38,453 bases of DNA. Source: Bacillota bacterium. GTDB taxonomy: Bacteria; Bacillota; Dethiobacteria; DTU022; UBA8154. Shown in pieces: positions 24,419 to 33,931 of this stretch. Positions within the stretch are counted from its first letter, which is position 1, and each line of letters begins with the position of its first letter. Under the pieces are notes generated by a model. It worked only from the letters and a program-made list of their open reading frames with translations, did no database searches and was not told where the DNA came from. The translations under genes and the position numbers were made by a program. Where the stretch lies: assembly GCA_012837615.1 (NCBI GenBank), contig DUQX01000143.1:1-38453 (forward strand). The letters run 5' to 3'.

Positions 24419-25024
24419 TCATCTATAAAAATACTGTAGCTTTTCCCACAGCAAATCCACCTGTTTCTTCAACAAATCTCTTGTACCGTTATTGTAAATT
24501 ACATAGTCAGCTTTTTCAATTTTTTTCTTTAGTTCCATCTGGGAACGTATGCGCTTTAAAGCCTCTTCCCGGGACAACCCATTTCTCTCCGAAATCCTTT
24601 TGATTTGAATCTCTTCTTTGCAGGCCACTACTACAATATAATCAACCCTGTCTTCATATCCGGCTTCGAACAGAAGCGGAATATCCCAGATCAGAAGCCT
24701 GCCGGGATATTTTCTCCCGAGTTCGCTACTTTTTTGATAAAAAAGCTCCAAAACCCGGGGATGAATGATACTGTTCAATTTTGCAAGGGATTTTTCGTCG
24801 TTAAATACAATGGAGGCAATTTTTTTACGATCCAGTTTTCCTTCTTTGTCAATTATACTATCTCCCAGCCACCTGACTATCTCCTCCCGGGCACGGCTTC
24901 CCGGTTCCACTACTTCCCTGGATAATCGATCCGCATCGATTAATAAGGCTCCTTTTTGTACCAACATCGCGGCAACCGTGGATTTACCGCATGCTATCCC
25001 GCCCGTCAACCCTACTACATTCAT
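24419..25024 (-). CDS. coaE: Dephospho-CoA kinase
   Basis: Catalyses the last step of coenzyme A synthesis. The P-loop is GLTGGIACGKST, followed by DADRLSREVVEPG and WDIPLLFEAG. ATG at 25024 (201 residues, MNVVGLTGG) overlaps the mutM stop as ATGA and has AAGG about 8 nt upstream, a classic coupled junction. A GTG at 25033 would add three residues only. Confidence 0.96.
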   Translation of the reverse strand: MNVVGLTGGIACGKSTVAAMLVQKGALLIDADRLSREVVEPGSRAREEIVRWLGDSIIDKEGKLDRKKIASIVFNDEKSLAKLNSIIHPRVLELFYQKSSELGRKYPGRLLIWDIPLLFEAGYEDRVDYIVVVACKEEIQIKRISERNGLSREEALKRIRSQMELKKKIEKADYVIYNNGTRDLLKKQVDLLWEKLQYFYR

Positions 25025-25875
25025 TGCTCCCACCTTCTCTTATTACATGAAAGAGGCTGGCAGGAAGGGCAAAAATAAGTACCGCGGCCCGCAAGCAGTT
25101 TACGCTGAATTGTGCTTCCACACCGCAGACAATAAGCCCCTTCCCTGCGGTAAACCTTTAACCTCTTCTGAAATTCACCTTCTTGCCCGCGGATATCCCT
25201 GTAATCGGAGACACTGGTACCCCGACACTCGATTCCTTCTTTTAATGTGCTCAACAAGGACTCAAAAAGCTTCTTAATTTCCTGCAAAGTCAGGCTGTTT
25301 ACCTTTCTTTGGGGATGAATGCCCGCTCTAAAGAGGGTCTCATCGGTATAGATATTCCCCATGCCTGCAATATTCTTCTGGTCCAGCAAAAACGGCTTAA
25401 TTTTTCGCCCCGGATTTCTTTTTAGTATCTCCAAAAAGGAATTCAGGGTAAAATTATCTTCCAGGGGATCGAGCCCCAGGAGGTAGGGCTTTAACTGGGA
25501 CAAATCCTGTTTTACATGGAGTCGAAAAGTGCCAAATTTGCGGATATCCTGATAATGCAGTTCATCTCCGCCATCTAAATAAAAGACAGCCCCTGTGTAC
25601 TTCTCCGGAGCAACGGAGTTGGAATAATAATACAGGCGGCCGGTCATACGCAGATGGACCTCTAAAATTTTATCATTGCTTAAAAAAAAGAGTATATACT
25701 TGCCCCTCCTCTTGATCTCTTGGATTACTTCCCCCCGGATTTCCCTGCCGAATACTTCAGGGCTTACACCCTGCAACATTTGATAAAAGATAAAGAAAAC
25801 GCCGGTAATTTTTTTTCCTTTAAGATATTTATTCAAATCCCTGACTATACATTCAACTTCCGGCAATTCCGGCAC
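25021..25875 (-). CDS. mutM: Formamidopyrimidine-DNA glycosylase
   Basis: Removes 8-oxoguanine and ring-opened purines, with AP-lyase activity. The catalytic N-terminus is PELPEVE, with P2 as the nucleophile and E3. The helix-two-turn-helix is near KIKPFLLDQKNIAGMGNIY, and a C-terminal zinc finger (CLRCG, CPSC) is intact. It has 284 residues. GTG at 25875 has AGGAGG about 10 nt upstream, 6 nt after polA, a conserved repair pair. Confidence 0.96.
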   Translation of the reverse strand: MPELPEVECIVRDLNKYLKGKKITGVFFIFYQMLQGVSPEVFGREIRGEVIQEIKRRGKYILFFLSNDKILEVHLRMTGRLYYYSNSVAPEKYTGAVFYLDGGDELHYQDIRKFGTFRLHVKQDLSQLKPYLLGLDPLEDNFTLNSFLEILKRNPGRKIKPFLLDQKNIAGMGNIYTDETLFRAGIHPQRKVNSLTLQEIKKLFESLLSTLKEGIECRGTSVSDYRDIRGQEGEFQKRLKVYRREGAYCLRCGSTIQRKLLAGRGTYFCPSCQPLSCNKRRWEQ

Positions 25876-25881
25876 AACTAG

Positions 25882-28725
25882 CTAGCCTCCTGTAATAGGT
25901 TCTAAATGATACCAGTCCCGCCCAACCTTTAAGTCCACCTTCAAAGGCACAGAAAGAGGTAGAACGTTCTCCATCAAACTCTTCACCTTTGGTGCAATTT
26001 CATCCAGCTCATTGCGCGGGACATCGAAAATCAGCTCGTCGTGAACCTGAAGGAGCATAGCTGCCTGCATGCCTTGCTCCTCCAGATATTTGTCAATGGC
26101 AATCATGGCAGCCTTAATTATATCCGCCGCGGAACCCTGTATCGGCGTATTGCGGGCCATACGCTCGGCAAAGCTCCTGCGAGAATAATTACGGTGATTA
26201 ATATCCTTCAGATAGCGCCTCCGCTTCATCACTGTGGTTACATATCCCTTTTCCCTGGCTTCATTGATACATTCATCGATATAGTTTTTTACACCGGGAT
26301 AACGTTCAAAATAATTCTTAATATACTCCCTGGCCTCAGCCCTTGAAATATGAAGGCCTTGGGAAAGCCCGTAATCGCTAATACCGTAAATAATCCCAAA
26401 ATTTACCGCTTTTGCCCTGCTGCGCATTTCAGGAGTAACCTCTTCAAGGGATACATTGAAGACCTTTGCAGCAGTTCTTGTATGGATATCCTGATCCTTT
26501 CGAAAGGCATCAAGTAAACCGGAATCACGGGAAAGATGAGCCATAATGCGCAATTCTATCTGCGAATAATCCGCCGCTAACAGCAGATTACCGTCACCTG
26601 AAGGGGTAAAAGCATTACGCAGGCGCCTCCCCTCCTCGAGACGGATAGGAATATTTTGCAAATTTGGATCCTTACTGCTCAGCCTGCCGGTAGCCGTAAC
26701 GGTCTGGTTAAATGTAGTATGGATTTTCCCCGAGGTAATAAGCGGCCTTAACCCTTCAAGATAGGTGGTCTTTAACTTGGATAACATGCGATACTCCAAG
26801 ATTTTTCCTATTATAGGATGATAAGAGGAAAGCTCCTGCAAAACCCGAGCGTCGGTTGAATATCCCGTCTTAATGCGCCGAATCACGGGCAGTTTTAAAT
26901 GCTCGAATAGAACCTTGCTCAGTTGCTTCGGTGAATTAAGGTTAAATTTTATCCCGGCAAGCTCCATAATCTCCTCTTCGAGTAAAACCATACTTTTTTC
27001 AATACCAGCAGCAAGCCTCTCCAGTACATCCTCCCTAACATTTATACCTCTGAGCTCCATCTTTGCCAGAACACGAACGAGCGGTAGCTCCAGCTTAAAG
27101 AAAAGATCTTTTAAACCTCTTACCTCCAGCCCTGCTAAAAGGGTCTCTTTCAGAGCAAAGAGGTGGCGAACACAAAGGCTTAAAAAATAAAATCTCTCTT
27201 TTTTCGCCCGGTCTTCCTCCACCCCTTTATCCGGTTCAGGCAGGGAAAGGCCCTCATATTCCTCATACAAAAGTGAAAGAGGATAAGCAGGCCGTTCGGG
27301 TTCAAGCAGATAAGCTGCAAGGAGGGTATCAAAAAAAGGACACCGAAGATTAACCCCGTTTTTCAAAAGGTACTTCATCAGCGGTTTTAAATCATGGGTC
27401 AACAGCAGACCATCAGGATTTTCCAAAACCGGCTTCAATTCATTTAAAACCCGCCCCGGGGAAACCGCTTCCCGCTCACTCAGGGGAATATAATAGACTT
27501 TTCCCTGCGGCAGGGCACAGAACAAGCCTGAGAAAAAACCGCTTTCACGGTGAGGAATATTGTCCGGAAGAAGAGCAAATGCATCAGCTTCTTTTATTTT
27601 TTTTATCAACACTTGCAAAGCATCAGGATCAGCGATCTTGAAGAGCCGCCCGGGGGCTCCTCTCCTATCCGTACCTGGAATTGTTTCTTCGCCCTCAATC
27701 CCTTCATGCCGCGGCCCGTTATCCGGTAGAAATTTGCCGGAATCCCGTCCTTCTTTAACATCCCATAGTACAGACTGTTGAAAAAAATTGTTTATCCCTT
27801 CACCTTTTGTCTTTTTTTCACCTTCGAATTCCTTCCTTAACTTCGATAATTCCGGTATAGTCTTAATGATATTATTAAACTCCAGTGTACGAAATATCCT
27901 ATACAGGCTTTGCCAATCAGGTGTTTTGCAGCGGCAGTCCTCGATTCCTAAATCCAAAGGAACATTTTTTCGAATCGTTACCAAATCCCTGCCGGCTAAA
28001 GCCTGCTGTGTATAAGCGGAAAGACTCTTACCGACTTTGCCCGGAATATCATTTACACACCTAATCGCTTCATCCAACGAGCCGTATTCCTTTAATAAAT
28101 GCAGGGCTCTTTTTTCACCGATTCCGGGTACTCCGGGAATATTATCGGAGCTGTCCCCTTTTAAAGCCTTAAAGTCTATCCACTGTTCAGGTGTAAGCCC
28201 ATATTTTTCCTGCAGGCTTTCCACGCTAAAAACTTCCAGCTGGCTGATACCCTTCCGCGTAATTAACACCTTCACCTTTGAAGAGAGCAGCTGGTAGGCA
28301 TCCGCATCAGCGGTTACGATAAAGGTGTCCAGACCGGCCTCTTCCCCTTTTACGGCAAACGTTCCGATAAGGTCATCGGCCTCATACCCCTCGAATTCGA
28401 CAAAGGCAATATTAAAAGCTCGTAGTATTTCTTTGATAAACGGTATCTGCTCGGTCATTTCCTCGGGAGTTTTTTCCCTTGTAGCCTTATACTGGCTATA
28501 AACCTGGTGACGAAAAGTCGGCGCAGGGTAGTCAAATGTGACCAAAAGATAATCTGGTGATTCATCTTCCAGCAACCGCAGCAACATCCGCGTAAAGCCG
28601 AGGGCTGCATTTGTGTGCAAGCCTTTTTTTGTTTGCAGTTCAAGGGGGAGCGCAAAAAAAGCCCTGTAAGCAAGACTGTGGCCGTCCATGATCAAAAATT
28701 TGCCCCCGGTATTACTTTTTCCCAT
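25882..28725 (-). CDS. polA: DNA polymerase I with inactive proofreading domain
   Basis: Fills gaps and removes primers. The 947 residues carry a 5'-nuclease domain (about 1-290, MDGHSLAYRAFF, SDNIPGVPGIGEKRA), a 3'-5' exonuclease-like domain (about 360-540) and a family A polymerase domain. Motif A is DYSQIELRIMAHLS and motif C is QVHDELIFD. The exonuclease domain lacks its metal-binding residues: the DxE motif is missing (FALLPDN), the LKYD aspartate is replaced (DLKPLMK) and the YxxxD motif is absent (CVRHLFALKE). It should therefore not proofread, like Bst and Taq enzymes. ATG at 28725 follows a G-rich ribosome site. Confidence 0.97.
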   Translation of the reverse strand: MGKSNTGGKFLIMDGHSLAYRAFFALPLELQTKKGLHTNAALGFTRMLLRLLEDESPDYLLVTFDYPAPTFRHQVYSQYKATREKTPEEMTEQIPFIKEILRAFNIAFVEFEGYEADDLIGTFAVKGEEAGLDTFIVTADADAYQLLSSKVKVLITRKGISQLEVFSVESLQEKYGLTPEQWIDFKALKGDSSDNIPGVPGIGEKRALHLLKEYGSLDEAIRCVNDIPGKVGKSLSAYTQQALAGRDLVTIRKNVPLDLGIEDCRCKTPDWQSLYRIFRTLEFNNIIKTIPELSKLRKEFEGEKKTKGEGINNFFQQSVLWDVKEGRDSGKFLPDNGPRHEGIEGEETIPGTDRRGAPGRLFKIADPDALQVLIKKIKEADAFALLPDNIPHRESGFFSGLFCALPQGKVYYIPLSEREAVSPGRVLNELKPVLENPDGLLLTHDLKPLMKYLLKNGVNLRCPFFDTLLAAYLLEPERPAYPLSLLYEEYEGLSLPEPDKGVEEDRAKKERFYFLSLCVRHLFALKETLLAGLEVRGLKDLFFKLELPLVRVLAKMELRGINVREDVLERLAAGIEKSMVLLEEEIMELAGIKFNLNSPKQLSKVLFEHLKLPVIRRIKTGYSTDARVLQELSSYHPIIGKILEYRMLSKLKTTYLEGLRPLITSGKIHTTFNQTVTATGRLSSKDPNLQNIPIRLEEGRRLRNAFTPSGDGNLLLAADYSQIELRIMAHLSRDSGLLDAFRKDQDIHTRTAAKVFNVSLEEVTPEMRSRAKAVNFGIIYGISDYGLSQGLHISRAEAREYIKNYFERYPGVKNYIDECINEAREKGYVTTVMKRRRYLKDINHRNYSRRSFAERMARNTPIQGSAADIIKAAMIAIDKYLEEQGMQAAMLLQVHDELIFDVPRNELDEIAPKVKSLMENVLPLSVPLKVDLKVGRDWYHLEPITGG

Positions 28726-28755
28726 CCTTTAAAACCCCCGTCCGAAACATAAGAT

Positions 28756-28774
28756 AAAAAGATTGTTTCTTTTT
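28756..28774 (-). other. A/U-rich hairpin after ribH
   Basis: Minus-strand AAAAAGA, AACAA, TCTTTTT forms a 7-bp stem 6 nt after the ribH stop, in the 55-nt gap before polA. It has no G+C core and is a weak terminator at best, so read-through into polA is likely. Confidence 0.35.
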
Positions 28775-28780
28775 ACCTCA

Positions 28781-29251
28781 CTATACTTCAAAACTCTTGA
28801 TAAGGTTTACCATCTCAATCGCTCCAAGAGCTGCATCCCATCCCTTATTGCCGGCTTTTGACCCAGCCCTTTCTATAGCCTGTTCCAGCGTATCGCTCGT
28901 TATAATTCCAAACATAACCGGTATTTCGGTTTCCAGGCCCACCAGCGCAATTCCCTTGGATACTTCGGCAGCAACATATTCAAAATGAGGGGTACTGCCC
29001 CTTATTACTGCCCCAAGGCAGATAACAGCCTCATAACGCTTGCTTCTGGCCATTTTCTTCGCAATAAGTGGAATTTCAAAGGCACCGGGAACCCATAATA
29101 TTTCAATATCCTCATCCCTGGCATCATGCCTTTTTAAAGCATCCAAAGCACCGGTAAGAAGTTTTCCGGATATAAATTCGTTAAATCGGCTCACTATTAT
29201 GCCAAACCGAAACCCCTTAGCATTAAGATGCCCTTCAATTTGTCTGATCAG
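28781..29251 (-). CDS. ribH: 6,7-dimethyl-8-ribityllumazine synthase, apparent CTG start
   Basis: Joins the RibBA product DHBP to the pyrimidine to form lumazine, the substrate of RibE. The body is typical: [41 protein letters not shown] and the C-terminal [14 protein letters not shown]. The first canonical start is GTG at 29194, but that removes the conserved first strand ([16 protein letters not shown]). The frame is open upstream to a stop at 29257. CTG at 29251, 8 nt after AAAGGTGG, gives 156 residues, the standard length. ATC or ATT starts just after are alternatives. Confidence 0.93.
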   Translation of the reverse strand: MIRQIEGHLNAKGFRFGIIVSRFNEFISGKLLTGALDALKRHDARDEDIEILWVPGAFEIPLIAKKMARSKRYEAVICLGAVIRGSTPHFEYVAAEVSKGIALVGLETEIPVMFGIITSDTLEQAIERAGSKAGNKGWDAALGAIEMVNLIKSFEV

Positions 29252-29275
29252 TTTTTACACCACCTTTAGCTCTGT

Positions 29276-30493
29276 TTATTGTTTAATTGCCCCGGAATTT
29301 AAAAAATGCCCCATTTTATCCCTTTTAGTCTTCAAATAAAACCTGTTATGTTCGCCGGGAGGTATTTCTATCGGCACCCTTTCTACAACGGTAAGCCCAT
29401 AGCCCTCCAGCCCTTTGATCTTCCTTGGATTATTTGTAAGAAGGCGCATTTTTCCTACGTTCAGATCAACCAGGATCTGTGCGCCCACACCATAATCACG
29501 GAGATCCGGAGGAAATCCAAGTTCTTCATTAGCCTCAACAGTATCTTTACCGCAATCCTGCAGGTAATAGGCCTTAATCTTGTTCACCAGGCCAATACCG
29601 CGTCCTTCCTGGCGCATATAGACCAGCACGCCGCAGCCCTCTTCACCGATCTGCTTCATGGCTTGGGAAAGTTGCTTGCCGCAGTCACAACGCAGAGAGC
29701 CGAGTACATCCCCGGTGAAACACTCCGAGTGAACCCTCACCAGTACCGGTTTATCCTTTTTAATCTCTCCTTTTACAAGCGCAATATGGGTTTTCTGGTC
29801 TACAGAATTATCATAGGCAATCAGCTTGAAATCGCCAAATGCGGTTGGCAGAACAGTCTCCGCCGCCCTCCAGACCAGTTTTTCTTTTTTCATACGGTAT
29901 TGAATTAAATCGGCAATGGTAATAATCTTTAGCTTGTGCTCACGCGCAAACTCCATCAACTGCGAAACACGCGCCATTGTGCCGTCTTCATTGATGATCT
30001 CACAGATAACCCCTGCCGGATAGAGACCCGCCAGCCTTGCCAGATCAATCGCAGCTTCAGTATGGCCTGTCCTGCGCAGTACGCCGCCTTCTTTCGCTCT
30101 CAAAGGAAAAATATGACCCGGACGGGTAAAATCCTGGGGAACAGCATCCGGATCAATCAGCTTTTTTATAGTTAAAGCCCTTTCAAATGCTGAAATGCCC
30201 GTGGTTGTATTCCTGGCATCAACCGAAACGGTAAAGGCGGTTTCATGGCTGTCAGTGTTATGAGCGACCATAGGCGGTAAGTCTATAGCCTCGATACGCT
30301 GCGCGGTAAGGGGCACACAAACCAACCCGCGGCCATAGCGGATCATAAAATTAACAGCTTCCGGCGTAACCATTTCGGCCGCCATAACCAGATCTCCCTC
30401 GTTTTCCCTGTCTTCATCATCCACAACAATAACCATTTTACCCTGTTTAATATCTTCGATAGCCTCTTCGATAGCGTTAAATTTTATCTCCAA
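29276..30493 (-). CDS. ribBA: Bifunctional DHBP synthase / GTP cyclohydrolase II
   Basis: A 405-residue fusion that supplies both precursors of riboflavin. The RibB half has [31 protein letters not shown] and GHTEAA. The RibA half has the zinc ligands in [24 protein letters not shown] and [12 protein letters not shown] at 30493 has AAGGGGGAG 9 nt upstream; a TTG at 30502 abuts that site. It follows ribE by 23 nt and precedes ribH. Confidence 0.97.
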   Translation of the reverse strand: MEIKFNAIEEAIEDIKQGKMVIVVDDEDRENEGDLVMAAEMVTPEAVNFMIRYGRGLVCVPLTAQRIEAIDLPPMVAHNTDSHETAFTVSVDARNTTTGISAFERALTIKKLIDPDAVPQDFTRPGHIFPLRAKEGGVLRRTGHTEAAIDLARLAGLYPAGVICEIINEDGTMARVSQLMEFAREHKLKIITIADLIQYRMKKEKLVWRAAETVLPTAFGDFKLIAYDNSVDQKTHIALVKGEIKKDKPVLVRVHSECFTGDVLGSLRCDCGKQLSQAMKQIGEEGCGVLVYMRQEGRGIGLVNKIKAYYLQDCGKDTVEANEELGFPPDLRDYGVGAQILVDLNVGKMRLLTNNPRKIKGLEGYGLTVVERVPIEIPPGEHNRFYLKTKRDKMGHFLNSGAIKQ

Positions 30494-30516
30494 AAACCCC
30501 AACTCCCCCTTAATTA

Positions 30517-31194
30517 TTACAGGAAGCCTTTTTTCTCCAACAGGCTTAATGTAATACCCCCTGCTTCTTTTCCTGCATAATCATCTGTAGCAACCGGGTT
30601 TACAGCCGGGTTTGATAATATTTTTTCAACATATTTTCCGAGAATATCAGCTTCCAGGTTAACCTTATCACCGTTCTTTTTATAACCTAGAGTCGTATGC
30701 TTCGCCGTATGTGGAATGAGAGACACGCTGAATGAGTTCTCCCCCACATCCACCACCGTAAGGCTGACGCCATCCACCGCAACAGAGCCCTTTTCCACCA
30801 GATAACGGGTTATCCAGCTCCCGGCCTCGATGCGCTTAATCAACGCGTTGCCTTCCTTTTTTTCCTCCGTGATCGTTCCAATTCCATCAATATGCCCGCT
30901 TACAAAATGTCCTCCCAGGCGCCCCCCCACAGGCAGGGCCCTTTCTAAATTAACCTTCTCCCCCGCTTTAAGCTCGGCTAGGTTAGTCTTGCGCAGGGTT
31001 TCAGGCATGACATCGGCATAAAAATCTACGGCTGATCTCCGGGCTACCGTAAGACAGACTCCGTTTACCGCTATGCTGTCCCCCTCTTGGAGATCATCCA
31101 TCACCTTATTTCCTTTTAATAATAATGCAATACTGTTTTTATAATGGTGCCGACCCAATATTATTCCCAATTCTTCCACTATCCCTGTGAACAA
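30517..31194 (-). CDS. ribE: Riboflavin synthase alpha subunit
   Basis: Dismutates lumazine into riboflavin. It consists of two homologous barrels: [10 protein letters not shown] with [13 protein letters not shown] and [12 protein letters not shown], then [13 protein letters not shown]. It has 225 residues. TTG at 31194 matches the invariant MFTGI start and has GGGGAGGG 6 nt upstream. This start lies 56 nt inside the 3' end of ribD, an unusually long overlap in a different frame. Confidence 0.96.
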   Translation of the reverse strand: MFTGIVEELGIILGRHHYKNSIALLLKGNKVMDDLQEGDSIAVNGVCLTVARRSAVDFYADVMPETLRKTNLAELKAGEKVNLERALPVGGRLGGHFVSGHIDGIGTITEEKKEGNALIKRIEAGSWITRYLVEKGSVAVDGVSLTVVDVGENSFSVSLIPHTAKHTTLGYKKNGDKVNLEADILGKYVEKILSNPAVNPVATDDYAGKEAGGITLSLLEKKGFL

Positions 31195-32308
31195 CCTTTT
31201 CCCTCCCCGCAGGGTAACCTATAATTAACAGGTCCTTATCCAGCTGCCTTATTTCCATATCTTCGACTAACCATGAATCATCCACCTGATCTACGCCGGC
31301 ACCTTCCAGGGGTGTCGGAGCGCTTTCCCCTCCCAAAAACATTGGGGCCACAAAGAAATATACCTTATCGATGAGATTTTCATCAAGCAGGGAATAATTA
31401 ATTGTCCCGCCTCCTTCAACCAGCAGGACACTGATCGCTTTTTTCCCCAGAGCAAGCATAAGCTCGTGCAGATCAACCCTGCCGTCCCGGGAGGGTAAAA
31501 CAAGAACTTCAACGCCCGAAGATCGCAAAGCTTCAATTTTATCACGGGAAGCAAGCCCCGTAGTGGCCAGAATAGTTTTTGTCCGAAAAGCAGTCCGAAC
31601 AACGTTTGCATCCAAAGGAAGCCTTCCCCTGCTGTCAACAATAATTCGAGCAGGGGTGCGACCGTTTTCATCGCCCAATCTGGGAGTAAGTTGCGGATCA
31701 TCATTTAATACTGTATTTATACCAACCATGATACCATCCGACATTGTGCGGAGCCGGTGAACAAACTTGCGGGATTTTTCGCCGCTTATCCAGCGCGATT
31801 TTCCCGCAACCGTAGCTATCTTACCATCTAGAGTCATCGCAGCTTTTACTACTACAAAAGGCATTTTTGTCGTAATATACTTGAAAAACACTTCATTAAG
31901 GCGGATTGCTTTTTCCTCAAGAACGCCGGTTTTTATTTTTATACCCGCTTCCTGAAGTTTGCGAATCCCGCTTCCGGCAACCAGCGGGTTGGGATCAGCA
32001 CAGGCCACAACTACCTTGCGCACTCCGGCCGCGATAATCGCGTCTACACAGGGCGGTGTTCGGCCAAAATGCGAACAGGGCTCAAGGTTTACATATAATG
32101 TGGCGCCCCTGGCCCTTTCTCCCGCTTCATCCAAGGCGATGACTTCAGCATGCCTTTCCCCCACCTTTTCGTGGAAACCCGTACCGACAACCTCCCCGCC
32201 TTTAACAATGACTGCTCCTACCATAGGATTGGGATTGGTTTTTCCCAAACCCCGGCGGGCGAGATCGAGAGCCATCCACATATACCGTTCATCCGGTTCC
32301 AGTTTCAT
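31139..32308 (-). CDS. ribD: Bifunctional pyrimidine deaminase/reductase RibD
   Basis: Carries out two steps of the guanine-derived branch. The N-terminal cytidine-deaminase-like domain has HAEVIALDEAG and PCSHFGRTPPCVDAI (zinc site). The C-terminal reductase domain has KAAMTLDGKIAT, SRWISG and LLVEGGGTINYSLL. It has 389 residues from ATG 32308. GAGGTG abuts this ATG, so the exact start is uncertain by a few codons. It is the first gene of the riboflavin operon; its C-terminus overlaps ribE. Confidence 0.96.
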   Translation of the reverse strand: MKLEPDERYMWMALDLARRGLGKTNPNPMVGAVIVKGGEVVGTGFHEKVGERHAEVIALDEAGERARGATLYVNLEPCSHFGRTPPCVDAIIAAGVRKVVVACADPNPLVAGSGIRKLQEAGIKIKTGVLEEKAIRLNEVFFKYITTKMPFVVVKAAMTLDGKIATVAGKSRWISGEKSRKFVHRLRTMSDGIMVGINTVLNDDPQLTPRLGDENGRTPARIIVDSRGRLPLDANVVRTAFRTKTILATTGLASRDKIEALRSSGVEVLVLPSRDGRVDLHELMLALGKKAISVLLVEGGGTINYSLLDENLIDKVYFFVAPMFLGGESAPTPLEGAGVDQVDDSWLVEDMEIRQLDKDLLIIGYPAGREKVVHRDSGRIGNNIGSAPL

Positions 32309-32338
32309 CACCTCTTAAAATGTCTAAAATATAATACA

Positions 32339-32367
32339 ATTATAACATAAAGAAAATCGTCCTTAAA
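32339..32367 (-). promoter_or_regulatory. Extended -10 promoter for the rib operon
   Basis: Minus-strand TTTAAG (32362-32367, overlapping the rpe stop), 17-nt spacer, perfect TATAAT (32339-32344) preceded by TG. The leader before ribD would be only about 20-25 nt, too short for an FMN riboswitch. Confidence 0.55.
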
Positions 32368-33031
32368 CTCCCTTTCTCCTTGCCGGAAACATCTTGAACG
32401 CATTGATCAGCTTTGAAGGCTCGGAAGCGTTAAAAAGTGCAGAGCCGGCTACAAGTATATCTGCCCCGGCGTTCAAAACCTGAGGGGCTGTCTGCTCATT
32501 AATACCGCCGTCAACCTCAATTTCCAGCGACAGCCCGCGTTTTGCCTTCTCTTCCGCGAGGGCGCTAATCTTCGGCAAAACCCCGGGAATAAACTCCTGC
32601 CCGGCAAAACCGGGGTTTACAGACATGATCAGGACGAGATCGAGTTCTTCTAAAATATAATCCAAATAATTCAGGGGTGTAGCTGGATTTATTGCCACAC
32701 CCGCCTTACAGCCTAATTTTTTTATGCTCTGAACAACCCTATGCAGGTGTGTGCAGGCTTCAGCATGCACAGTAAGCATTCCGGCACCGGCCCGGTAAAA
32801 ATCATCTATAAATTGCTGGGGATTCATGACCATCAAGTGTACATCAAAAAAGAGATCCACCCTATCTTTCAAGGCGTTTATTACCAGAGGTCCCATGGTA
32901 ATATTGGGAACAAAATGCCCGTCCATCACATCCAGATGGAGCCAGTCGGCACCTGCCAGTTCCATGCGTTTTACTTCTTCCAGCAGGCAGGAGAAATCTG
33001 CCGAAAGGATAGAAGGTGCAACTCTAACCAT
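32363..33031 (-). CDS. rpe: Ribulose-phosphate 3-epimerase
   Basis: Interconverts ribulose-5-P and xylulose-5-P in the pentose phosphate pathway. TIM-barrel motifs are APSILSADF, HLDVMDGHFVPNITMG, VMSVNPGFAGQ and EVDGGINEQTA, which hold the metal and catalytic residues. It has 222 residues from ATG 33031. It lies 21 nt after rsgA, as in Bacillus. Its product pool also feeds RibB, which uses ribulose-5-P, so its place before the rib operon makes metabolic sense. Confidence 0.97.
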   Translation of the reverse strand: MVRVAPSILSADFSCLLEEVKRMELAGADWLHLDVMDGHFVPNITMGPLVINALKDRVDLFFDVHLMVMNPQQFIDDFYRAGAGMLTVHAEACTHLHRVVQSIKKLGCKAGVAINPATPLNYLDYILEELDLVLIMSVNPGFAGQEFIPGVLPKISALAEEKAKRGLSLEIEVDGGINEQTAPQVLNAGADILVAGSALFNASEPSKLINAFKMFPARRKGV

Positions 33032-33052
33032 AGTTAAATACTCTCCTTAAAC

Positions 33053-33931
33053 TCAATATTTTTTTTCCGCTTGCTGGATTTCATTTAAAAACATGAGATA
33101 GTGGTTATATCTCCAAGAAGCTATAGCTCCCCTTTGAAGCGCTTCCTTAACTCCGCAACCCGGCTCTACCCTGTGCGTACAGTCCGTAAAACGGCATGAA
33201 CCCGCAAAAGGTACCATCTCTGGAAAGCAAGAAGGAAGCTCTTTCCCAGATAACCCCTTCAAATCAAGTTTTTGAAAACCCGGGGTATCCGCTACAAAAG
33301 TAGTTTTATCAATCGCCAACAACTCCACATGGCGCGTCGTATGGCGCCCTCTTTCACTCTTTGAACTTACCGCAGCCGATTTCAGCCCCAGCCCCGGCTT
33401 TAATTTATTGATCAAAGTGGATTTACCTACACCTGAGGGCCCGGCAAAAACACTTACTTTATTCATTAAAAATTTTTCCAGCTCAGGCAAACCCTGTTTG
33501 GTAACCGCACTGGAAAAAATAGTCCTGTACCCACAATTTTCGTACACTTTCCCAATCTCCTTGATCATGTTATTTGACAGATCGCTGCTCAGGTCCATTT
33601 TGTTCAGGCAGAGGACAACTTCGATCATCAGCGACTCTGCTGAAATAAGAATACGATCAAGAAGAAACAGATCAACGGGTGGTTCATTGACTGACATAAC
33701 AACAATAACCTGATCGACATTGGCAACCGGGGGCCTGACAATACTGTTTTTCCTGGGATATACTTTTTCAACTACCCCGTCAGCAACGTTTACCTCAACC
33801 AGATCCCCCACCAGCAAGTTTGTTCCGGCTTCCTTGATTTTTCTCCTGGCACGGCAGCGCAAAACAAAACCGCTCGAATCCCTAACAAAGTAGTAACCAC
33901 CCTTTGCTTTTACCAAACGACCTTGCAGCAG
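33053..33931 (-). CDS. rsgA: Ribosome small-subunit GTPase RsgA
   Basis: Circularly permuted GTPase that checks late 30S maturation. An N-terminal OB fold is followed by G4 LNKMDL, G1 GPSGVGKST and G3 DTPGF, then a zinc site (CRFTDCTHRVEPGC). TTG at 33916 is the first canonical start, with AAGG 4 nt upstream. CTG at 33931 gives the family-like N-terminus MLQGRLVKAKGGYYFV (292 residues) and follows AAAGGGGGGG. I prefer CTG, but the shorter form is possible. Confidence 0.94.
   Translation of the reverse strand: MLQGRLVKAKGGYYFVRDSSGFVLRCRARRKIKEAGTNLLVGDLVEVNVADGVVEKVYPRKNSIVRPPVANVDQVIVVMSVNEPPVDLFLLDRILISAESLMIEVVLCLNKMDLSSDLSNNMIKEIGKVYENCGYRTIFSSAVTKQGLPELEKFLMNKVSVFAGPSGVGKSTLINKLKPGLGLKSAAVSSKSERGRHTTRHVELLAIDKTTFVADTPGFQKLDLKGLSGKELPSCFPEMVPFAGSCRFTDCTHRVEPGCGVKEALQRGAIASWRYNHYLMFLNEIQQAEKKY

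Noticed and set aside
31563-32318. Plus-strand open frames opposite ribD
   Set aside because: They are shadows of the G+C-rich ribD frame, with no ribosome sites.
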